Source of the DNA: Planctomycetota bacterium
GTDB taxonomy: Bacteria > Planctomycetota > Phycisphaerae > Tepidisphaerales > Tepidisphaeraceae
Assembly: GCA_026693085.1 (NCBI GenBank)
Contig: JAPLNB010000375.1
Location: 1 to 48,271 of the forward strand
Length of the DNA: 48,271 bases
Direction of reading: 5' to 3'
The notes below the pieces were generated by a model, which was not told the origin of the DNA, searched no databases, and saw nothing but the letters and a program-made list of their open reading frames with translations. This document shows, one piece after another, positions 46,001 through 48,271 of the stretch (positions are counted from its first letter, which is position 1; each line of letters starts with the position of its first letter). The translations under genes were made by a program, and so were the position numbers.

Positions 46001-47897
46001 CACGCTGGCCGGCAACAGCATCACCGCCGCCGACATCGACGCACTGTCCGGCACCGTCCGAATGACCCTCGCCGCGTCACACGGCACACTGCTCCTCGGC
46101 AGCACCCCCGGCCTCCAGTCTACCAACGGCGATGGCACTGCCAACCTCGTGATCGAAGGGCCGATCACAGCGGTCAATGCCGCCGTCAGCGGCCTGACCT
46201 ACACGCCCGCCCTCAACTACGCCGGCCCAGATACTCTCAGTGTCCTGTTCGACGACCTGGGCAGCACCGGCGGCTCCTCGCTCACCGCAAGCGGCGCCGT
46301 GAACATCTCGGTGCTCAACACCGCGCCTCTCGCCAACGCCGGCGGGCCTTACTCTGTCGTGGAAGGCACTTCCATCACGCTCGACGCCTCCGCCTCGTCG
46401 GATGGCGAGCAGGTCGCCTCCACGCTTACCTACCAGTGGGATTTGGACGGCGATGGCATCTTCGGCGAGACCGACGCCGCCGCCACACGCGGCAATGAGA
46501 CCGGCGTAAACCCCGTCTTCTCCGCGGCCGGTCTGAACGGCCCGTCCAGCGTCACGGTCGCTCTGCGAGTCATCGATAGCGGCGCACTGGCCGGCAACGC
46601 TTCGGCAACCATCAGCGTCACCAATGCTGCCCCCATCCTCTCGAACCTCTCCGCCACGCCGATCCAGGAGGGCGCCACCACCATCCTCACCGGAACCCTC
46701 GCCGACTCCGGGAACGGCGACACCGTCAACGTCGTCATCGACTGGGCCAACGGCGTCGAAACGTTCCAGAACGTCTCGCTCGGAGCCTTTACCTTCACAC
46801 ACACCTACGCCGACGATGACCCGACCGGCACCGCGGTCGATCATATGCCCATCACCATCACCGCGACGGATGCCGACGGCGGCTCGTCGTCGGTGCAGAC
46901 CGGCGTCGATGTGAGCAATGTTGCCCCGACCCTGAACGCCATCACCGCGACCGAGACGATCTCCAGCAACAAGAAGATGACGCTGAGTGCATCGTTCAGC
47001 GATGTCGGCGCTCTCGATACCCACACCGCGTCGATCGATTGGGGCGACGCGACCAACACGGCGGGAACGATCTCCGGAACCGCATCCGATGGACTGATCA
47101 ACGCCAGCCACACCTACACCCTGCCCGGCTCCTACACCGTCGCCCTGACGCTCACCGACGACGACGGCGGCGTCCGCGTCGTTACCCGCAAGATCGTCGT
47201 TCGTGCTCTGCCTGCCAGTGCAGACGGCGTCTTTGCAGGCTCGATCATTCGCGTGAACGGGACCGCCGGCGCGGATCAAATCACCATCAGCGAACGCAGC
47301 AAGAAATGGGTCATCGTCGATCTGAACGGAAAGGTCTACTCCTTCAACAAACCCACCAGCCGAATCGTCGTCAATGGCCAGACCGGCAACGACACCATCA
47401 AGATCGACACCAGCGTCACCTCGACAACCTGGGTATACGGCGGTGCCGGCAACGACCGCATCACCGCCGGCTCGCGCGGCGTCATCGTGAGCGGCGGCGA
47501 CGGCAATGACACGATCCTGGGCAGCACCGCCCGCGATCTGCTCATCGGCGGAAAGGGCAAGGACTCCATCGCCGCCGGCGCTGGCGACGACGTCCTCATT
47601 GCTGGAACCACCGCCTACAGCGAGACCTTTGCAGAGTCATCGCAGATCGCCCTGGCAAACCTCTTCAAGGACTGGAACTCCACCCAGGTGTTTGCCAAGC
47701 GAGTCAACACCCTCAAGAAAGGCAGTTCACGCAACCACAATAACATGTTCAGCACCACAACTGTCCGCGACGATGGCGTGCGCGATGTGCTCGACGGCGG
47801 CGGCCAGAACGACTTCGTCCTGTACCGTTCAAGCAACGACCGCGTTTCGCGACTATCCGCTGCCGAATCGTTGGCCGCGATCAAGAACCTGGCCTGA
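28053..47897 (+). CDS. Giant multidomain surface protein, 3' part (RTX C-terminus)
   Basis: 6,614-codon continuation; the GTG at 28053 has no ribosome binding site, and sense coding begins about 87 nt earlier. Approximate modules by residue: end of a planctomycete domain containing ARVFFDSQAPMETN (1-105); beta-propeller (246-503); SbsA-like Ig (503-618); nine He_PIG/cadherin-like repeats (727-1583); RHS/YD-like segment (1777-2025, ARNYSSLDAATSGLFGYGW); dockerin-like GDTNADGAVDGSDAL (2162-2203); Big_2-like Ig (2300-2480); YVTN-type propeller (2867-3246); two CARDB (3291-3573); unrecognised beta-rich repeats (3683-4806); three SdrD-B (5018-5326); VCBS-type cadherin (5506-5595); three 123-residue repeats (5607-5966); PKD-like (6090-6386); RTX nonapeptides GGxGND (6397-6522); and a C-terminal tail with DDVLIAGTTAY and DDGVRDVLDGGGQNDFVLY typical of planctomycete RTX proteins. 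Calcium binding and export are inferred. Confidence 0.85.
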   Translation: MSSLGVVLRVTAGVDVLSGTAMWILTAIDPLTGLPSTDETVGLLKPNTDRSQYGMVNYIIKPNRDVATGTRIDASARVFFDSQAPMETNSVSSTVDAAAPTSSLSVAQIGNGSYSLSFVGLDDTGGSGLKDYSVFVSIDGGPYNVWLSRTTQTNVVYEGRAIQVPQFIVLASDAAGNVQAAPAGVVLPSYDPAVNLGAPPAAPQTADQITPPASNPEPQLPNTLFVQAQLGVPGAQSATNPSSFGTVLEPFTASAFAWSIGRSGAGIGALSMAVSPGGTNVLVSGGAGRNQIFRLNISGGQVAEALATLDVPIYDMTFDAAGHLWATTGGGPLVELDPSTGQILGRYSDGITLGIAADPLTSRLYVATSDGIEVFDTIGRTWQIFSSTRVCGLAFSPARELWGTTWPHDGKVVRFNRVGQAELMFTPDSPATGLAFGPAGTSLEGLLFINHVDGGKLTMFDLATRQTLPVATGGSAGQFIHVSADGRVYVSQDDQIDVLSPLTAPRITAGPANGAQLDPLLTSLTLTFDADMRHTTPVDPNSVTNPANYSLLDVTSGQAIEIGAVTYAAPTRTVRLWFEALLPDSYQLTVSTDVYSETGIALADKFVSSFQVLADVSDQVAGKITNIRADRSAGRITFDASLVNTLGFDMYGPVRLVFRGLAGTGAAVLRADGVDADGNPYVNLLGSDAAILPDGQSAPVRTVVIANPDWAELDLTPRVVCGLPPNVPPEITSTPVESATAGQSYTYDVDAVDTDFGPKTVNYVLISSPRGASINATTGLITWTPARGDARVSLFEVRAYDWRRGYDSQRWNVVVANTNRPPSLLPVANLVAAEGDVISVPVAAYDQDGDPLTYWADNLPGGALFDAAKGELRWVTDAHSAGRYSEVTFHVSDGVAEASTSFEILVTNVNQPPQMEQPIARTVQENQTVTFALSASDPDGDRVVFSALNLPRGAVLNAESGLFIWTPDYTQHGDYELQFVASDRVNQSIRTATIHVLNVNGAVSLDELGNWIVYEGQALKVKIGLNDPDYPATTTQVDEAADSGQTTATFTWSNTALPPGATFDEATQTLNWIPTFSQAGSYSVSFTVNDDGDGTGTSAADSKTITIEVRDANGVPTVTAIDNKVVNVDATIDIAVSAADPDGRAIVLTASGLPAFASFTDHGDGTATIHAGPVIADAGDYMVTVIATDEGNGVPANILSGQASFILTAHADNAAPVMGYVGDKMALIGQELVFVVEVGDLDQDELSYSATGLPAGATFTATGIYGQAEFRWSPSGPGTHAVVLRVTDSGNGVPANAMSDSRAINIVARAASEPPVLLPVGQQTVAEGQTLIVNLLATDADGDPLTITAASLPRHSSLDPATGRFTWTPDFTQAGDHVIRFTASDGSRTSTADVQVSVQNVNRAPVVVALPGQVTLEGQSLQFTVAAGDLDGDAITNYVDGPLPTGATFDPATQLFAWTPGFAQAGRHTVQFAAIDPGGLIGRRDVTIDVLNVNRAPVFPPVSGHVVLVGKPFTLQLGASDPDGSAITYTAKDLPAGASLDAATGLLTWTPQATQVGTHQPLIFASDGDLSASRSVTLVVSHDAIMPQVHIELTPSFAVAVGQSVLIHVTATGIADMEEVSLTIDEQPAALDAFGRARYTATRTGHVALVAQATDADGLIGIATGDLRVRDLLDDDSPLISLSVPAGARIVTPTDIVGSIGDTNFDRYMLELVPLAGGEARILAQGITPVADAVLARLDPGVVANGAYALRLTASDIGGRTQRISRTIEINSVAKPGAFTKSVVDGIVSLDGVSISIARNYSSLDAATSGLFGYGWHFAGLEPRVATDLPATGQEADGVYNAFRSGTRIYLNLPDGRRAGFTFAPARYEHGGAVWYSPAWVADAGAGFELASADAAIDLVDGSFFQLRTGLPYNPASGRFAGADYTLVAADGTQYLFDAADGVQMIVWPNGKRLTVSDSGIVAPNGERISFQTDESGRISAIIRANGSRLSYQYDNDANLTQVTDTADPRRTWYGYAAVHAHHLAAAMSGSAAQSSVVQYDGAGASLGEVVADRVLGTVRQFANTTINNTLTAGQSRRFMLTISDRELQTSASGRVTLGVEVQGSGFNPAAASVIGVAQGETGIWAGKSVALFTFDHAGPYMIEVTGADAVQAGDFSIEVYLAGDTNADGAVDGSDALDDINRDGVINAGDGQYLDSSFGFRTNEAPVLSPAVARSHLSLPVTLDLAPFVSDAEGDPLAYRIVAVADGSAIIDIDGRSLIFTPAALFSGIATVGIRAMDPYGESTTATFTISVSSAALESINFQRRSPRLSVGQVRQLQVIADFADETGVVLPASAVTFASTEPSHGIVTANGWLWGLTNGFGAVVATFQGMQAATAFMVGQPTQTDSSLADNGLTVSPLGVAVPLTNGSPLPIRAYLPDGTEVTAGAAGTRFYVADPTLATVDADGKLTGLAVGRTSVTVVHKMAEYVLPVLIGQASSNSVTIGTAGGLVQAGNGVTLGVAPASLGGDTTVTVTTLAQASVSRPIVAPFSFVAAFNFDIGTEMLARRPQLVVPVVGIPAGGILIVHRAGSVPTDAGTLQDAWFQVDVLQVGQDNIARSLSIPGLQGAVESGEYAIVYAPSDTVGVVQAQVTLANPLSPTTRGILFGVTLTTQGSAEMGPDGKIILRGGGTVVYAAPVVYGTGTVQVGQLDLYVPNGDYPVKTVELQWTGLPKTTSDNVQVNPGATQYKTVFTNIVLPSTHNANGPKITAVAAGLEDFGGTLKPAIKLTGDILWAGAPFNVGASVADLHVVFTDKATGRTRSVTGADLKWDSGSGTLSAAVPQDMVLGLCSVRIFRTQAVLDTTAGTPKQAGTIEVGSPSVSVRPTSQYVFMANGPLKEVEVFSAASGALVARIPIARLDANVNPRSVTVSPDGSRVFVALWSSSAVAVIDAVSLREVDVDPNIPGLNRINLPAGASPFWLTTDPEGRFLYVTDEASFGGTGRVYVVDINALRSASSPTEYWPAADYHRCVATINLDAAPSGLRGLAVSASGKRLYVAAPGQTLFGANRESDQPGRLHVIDLEKVDRSKNLFGEPMAAITNVGSEVYAVFATSDPRYIAVTDRKSDITGVSFLTAGVSESDWTIKRANLTLGSPSDWFDINNATGIVVTADLKYAFVAGFNASLQGVPSHDPTLYPPDHPAGANVGLIKDPFGQPVLLGATEGLPYGFLDNIALSADEKKLFAPYRGAHGVMVYNVDRMIELGLTPVAQLALQPFEYYDTAHTLRITANPIGTGGYPQGAATQNVTRPVPRPDLTITQFAAPGIVPAGPGENVTLTYQIASANSAAIAAGGWTESIFLKDQAGNLYPVKSQHFTTPGSHQITFTMPNLDPSWFARVKEGMQWQLVVNPDGQLEESDYSNNEATFALDWKLPDIYVSSMSRPSMTMTAGQPIAVNPNVNTLTYAVANRGRAPVPKGSVWNEQVWIGTDGNVWAADDPGNGVWHYRISSASHTLTRELPTDSESPVVRTSLVIDLSSVTLPLGVNLSNVQWIVLLDWPDADHEQMAATPATICGSLIESHEVDAAGATNNRYLETANGLDFAPLRIDLVGVGATWVQNGTQPGVLDGQSITGIRIGLKPDNAAGFVSLFDVSPSSTGMSISYDTAAKTVRVSGRFSGTLNGQTVVFFDGVWVLNVGTATATVTDTTVPAGDSEFRVGGAEIQVVSTELAIPKGGSYAQAEIRFRGKLTLPDSLKGQSNQPWQLDIGGTQFVGVSQAAINFQDATLKNVTGLDLNLASFKMNATNLWFYYDTPTSALWMGGDFTLPQLGNVAVPLPRDQGRYFRITRTAGANVASFANAVDRIAVQIRDDWWLREVAITPAFAAGNWTATGTAKLQATDADLATTVTFAAPGTIKFEVIPKQGIDLRLFGLAVDGAVTIVADRQVGTGSDWDPQIAISGALTLPAELTGDPTKIVPATGSPALAFPVAAGTPITIDATGIALPNNQLTLSGAWNMPLFGIRDVRVGNPNLQIITANNLTFAAFRAALAFPDFDNASFAFSGDNYVRLTQNAAKQVIVAPVGQIQLTSPINITPDGKWAIGPMKLTADPLKHEYLGESMVQCGDPKSLLRMDTQITSKLIVFTVPPKENAFQFFGMSVSLEGFQFIADRDPDVDPAWDPQLSTFGKLVLPNKLTGDTRIEVPVDEKHPILVNRDGIVIANTYLLLPADAVFNLLGELQVRTSTATILYIGTQEALLYGKFYIPAFNDLVMQLDSGPAAVVKFKMQDGEFKYSAAASFETPAQILCSVSSLGVEWKMDPTKVKMEKAYTDLEVKLAGTGSFTTKLTDGFEAALSMAVTFEKGLPKYEVAAPLDRLARWTWWFGRVEVILGKPSFMYAPVEGTNTWEPQLALRGSARLLLSQEDWDPFAEHSAVEISLNDNPLMLSPSGVWLTGGLIRVPSFKIDESYFGYEVELSDVSLQYTRSTREWKFTGNLAVPRPAPESGNYIEISLAGTDDRGNERCLRYNADGLSGNGRLSIARKTTVGPVVINEGFLEFDSVNGRLKFGGAGELVCWPDKELALEFEFGPNGLNEVEISASGFNWMLGNTGFFLQKIGGKVDHISDGKPLYIEGIMGLTYGPKFEYPIPEMSPWIPGASLGGRTASLNYFEGRFGGDMNHIELNITAYLGGYVAGVGSLFGGSLKGVLDWSTDTFSVTANASAAYPPPGMPQVIVYAGSITAAAGSGLIASGSVTVSFPDNKEFRGAKTLGSAAGLLKIIPNDTNTDDYFVVYGSVDTGWFGEFNVGLKIGFNGSAKFLVGKAKIAEYIGAASDQTGGIAAGAAPLSRQYQVAAGSQSLMLTAYWDNASPDTQLRLKMPDGTILTETDIAARADIAVLDDISDYNCRWIGIKNPAAGIWELIVPDSTGLGQVNFSAYGDAAPLTFTIDTPNTDVDGPNVQVDYTASLPNAAGRITLFYDTDNQGYDGVPIVYDLAETDGQGTYNWNAVGLPVGDYYLYAMIESDDGLPAFSSYSVGKVHITTPPTGTFTGTVFVDADGDDARDPGESALADWTVFGDLNDNGILDAGEQSAVSDSNGDYRLVLTVGQNAIIRPVLQSGYISTATLPLTQAVPQNRTEQMGFDLGVFRTVSISGAVFNDLNLNGTRDLAEPGLAGRTVFIDANANGAFDAGEISATTDATGDYTLSDLGPGTHIIAQLAPNSWLSVAPRSVNVASGTDATGIDLPNVATASISGTVYVDKDTDGVFDVAETALAGVTVFIDADADGILDTGETSTPTDAAGQYTFNNLAPATYAVLQIVPPGYRQTQPHPAAAWSVTLNQSGQASADNNFGNRELAFVNGGFDDIDPASIRFGWTSRGNVAIANSRATLATGATHVAGLAQSFIIPADIKSIHFTLELPAFASGSNPAAFEVALLDAITGEPLLAAASLLDSDAFLNIQSDGRVYFAPGITIAGATQSGQIITLGSTLDIIVAMSPLAAPTAATLYFDLFGAGGTSQIALDSVTFTDNEPPITTDDSAQTDEDYSAVINVLANDSDPENNTLTVIAVTQPLHGSAVIQPDGTILYTPTADYNGSDTFDYTVGDGRYGQTEAHVTITVNPVNDAPIRTRSAASPVSAAEDSANQNAVSLGLNALSYGPGGGADESAQTLSYTLASIPGSITVYLADGTTRVLPGRALSLAELQTLTYKTVADAAADASLTWTVSDNGGGQNTLTDTVTITLTPVNDAPVATAPALLPLNIPEDYATTVAASLGLAARTYGPGGGTDELAQILTCTITAIPSFITLYKADGATAVLAGDTVSVTDFYALTHKTAANLFGSGSLTWTVRDDAGGTDSLADSLTINLQVVNDTPVLLTPAPTPVTLAEDSTNNTAVTLGLSAIGYGPGGGADEQGQSLTYTLVSFPSSISLYQSDGSTPVTAGSVLPIEQLRGLMFKTIANQFGSTTVLWTVRDDGGGQDTLSQSLTINVTPVNDPPTLNVPGSQVTAANAPLVFSTLAGNSITAADIDALSGTVRMTLAASHGTLLLGSTPGLQSTNGDGTANLVIEGPITAVNAAVSGLTYTPALNYAGPDTLSVLFDDLGSTGGSSLTASGAVNISVLNTAPLANAGGPYSVVEGTSITLDASASSDGEQVASTLTYQWDLDGDGIFGETDAAATRGNETGVNPVFSAAGLNGPSSVTVALRVIDSGALAGNASATISVTNAAPILSNLSATPIQEGATTILTGTLADSGNGDTVNVVIDWANGVETFQNVSLGAFTFTHTYADDDPTGTAVDHMPITITATDADGGSSSVQTGVDVSNVAPTLNAITATETISSNKKMTLSASFSDVGALDTHTASIDWGDATNTAGTISGTASDGLINASHTYTLPGSYTVALTLTDDDGGVRVVTRKIVVRALPASADGVFAGSIIRVNGTAGADQITISERSKKWVIVDLNGKVYSFNKPTSRIVVNGQTGNDTIKIDTSVTSTTWVYGGAGNDRITAGSRGVIVSGGDGNDTILGSTARDLLIGGKGKDSIAAGAGDDVLIAGTTAYSETFAESSQIALANLFKDWNSTQVFAKRVNTLKKGSSRNHNNMFSTTTVRDDGVRDVLDGGGQNDFVLYRSSNDRVSRLSAAESLAAIKNLA
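39150..41900 (+). repeat. Unrecognised repeat of about 225 codons, four to five copies
   Basis: Anchor motif W-(D/E)-P-Q-(L/I)...G-x-L-x-L-P...L-T-G-D. The tryptophan codons are at 39834, 40509 and 41190, spacings of 225 and 227 codons. A weaker first copy anchors at 39192 (SYAQAEIRFRGKLTLP), 214 codons earlier, and a degenerate fifth lies near 41,870. Each copy also carries a later G-x-F-x-(I/L)-P-x-F motif. I know no named family with this pattern. Confidence 0.6.
44870..45960 (+). repeat. Three 123-codon repeats with YGPGGG(A/T)DE motif
   Basis: The tyrosine codon of the motif is at 44928, 45297 and 45666, exactly 369 nt apart. Each unit ends in a cadherin-like WTVxDxxGGxDxL...NDxP block. 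The exact period shows no net insertion or deletion since duplication, though the sequences differ. Confidence 0.8.
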
Positions 47898-47928
47898 AGC
47901 CCTTGACGCGCCGATACGCAACCGCAGG

Positions 47929-47959
47929 GCTGCGTCGGACCCATTCGGTCCGACCCAGC
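47929..47959 (+). terminator. Hairpin after the giant gene
   Basis: 8-bp perfect stem (GTCGGACC / GGTCCGAC) with a 5-nt loop, extended by GCTG/CAGC after one C-C mismatch, 31 nt past the stop codon. No U-run follows, so it is either a Rho-type or non-canonical terminator or an mRNA 3'-end stabiliser. Confidence 0.55.
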
Positions 47960-47999
47960 ACACGCCGCCGCTCCGCAATGCAGAACGGCCGCCTCTGCG

Positions 48000-48079
48000 T
48001 GTTACTTGTTATTGGTTAGTCGCAGCAACCATCGTCAACCACCGACCCGCGAATAACAACTAACAACTAACAAATAACA
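48000..48079. repeat. Inverted pair of 7-nt-period arrays
   Basis: Left arm 48000-48020: three units of TGTTACT/TGTTATT/GGTTAGT type. Right arm 48052-48079: four units, AATAACA, ACTAACA twice, AATAACA. The right arm is the reverse-complement class of the left, with 31 nt between, so the two could pair. This AT-rich element fills much of the 325-nt space after the giant gene; the rest holds the hairpin and leader of the next gene. Confidence 0.75.
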
Positions 48080-48222
48080 GAGCACCAATGTATAACCTAC
48101 TCCTGAGGCTCAAGTACCCCCGCCACCTTTCGGGTGTGCCCATTTTTTCGGGAGAAGGCGTAAGAGGAGGTGTAGAATGGCTTTTGGCCGACGGAGTCGG
48201 GCGTTTTTAACAGGAGTAAGCC

Positions 48223-48271
48223 ATGGAACGGCTATTGACGATGGACAAGGAACAGTTCATTTCGGAAATGC
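48223..48271 (+). CDS. Start of a gene cut by the window edge
   Basis: ATG at 48223 with AGGAG 6 nt upstream, reading MERLLTMDKEQFISEM to the window end. Too short to identify; the opening resembles some transposase N-termini, which is only a guess. A second possible start exists in another frame at 48177 (MAFGRRSRAFLTG) with an even better GAGGAGG 6 nt upstream and is also open to the end, so the choice of frame is not certain. Confidence 0.5.
   Translation, partial: MERLLTMDKEQFISEM

Noticed and set aside
48080-48222. Left end of an insertion sequence
   Set aside because: No terminal inverted repeat or target duplication can be tested because the right end is outside the window.

Overview
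The window looks like a chromosomal segment of a high-GC planctomycete, possibly of the Phycisphaerae. The lineage call rests on three things: a giant surface protein with an N-terminal L-E-x-R-x-M-L motif (the LEPR-XLL type seen in large planctomycete proteins), its RTX repeats with a planctomycete-style C-terminal tail, and a Tat-exported sulfatase nearby. The lineage is an inference; no rRNA or other marker is present.

Positions 51-14164 hold thirteen genes, all on the minus strand. In transcription order (right to left) they are: a Tat-exported sulfatase; an envelope and housekeeping group (uppS, cdsA, phoH, a pgpH-like HD phosphohydrolase, ybeY, and a CNNM/CBS-domain membrane protein); and the phosphate-starvation operon pstS-pstC-pstA-pstB-phoU-phoB. 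Spacing is tight and several genes overlap. A stem-loop separates the CBS gene from pstS.

Positions 14165-15351 hold a minus-strand tRNA-Phe(GAA) with a clear terminator, and facing it on the plus strand a shrunken tRNA-like copy that lacks the variable region and T arm. There is also a probable frameshifted gene remnant and a strong 11-bp hairpin just ahead of the next gene.

Positions 15352-47897 are a single 32.5-kb plus-strand coding region, now read as two overlapping open frames of 4,243 and 6,614 codons. Protein logic continues across the junction: one domain begins in the first frame and finishes in the second. I read this as one gene for a roughly 10,850-residue secreted adhesin-like protein, broken by a frame change (probably a small deletion) near 27,960. 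Its modules run from an LEPR motif and 28 CARDB repeats through Ig-like and cadherin-like repeats, an RHS-like segment, two beta-propellers, a dockerin-like motif, an unrecognised repeat of about 225 residues, SdrD-B, a precise 123-residue repeat and PKD domains, to RTX calcium-binding repeats. After it come a hairpin, an inverted pair of heptamer arrays and the start of one more gene cut off by the window edge.

The most unusual signals not explained by ordinary genes are: (i) short 7- or 8-nt-period degenerate arrays at at least eight places, mostly gene junctions; (ii) the broken giant gene, with exact 360-nt and 369-nt internal periods; (iii) an unnamed repeat family in its 3' third; and (iv) the T-arm-less tRNA-like element.
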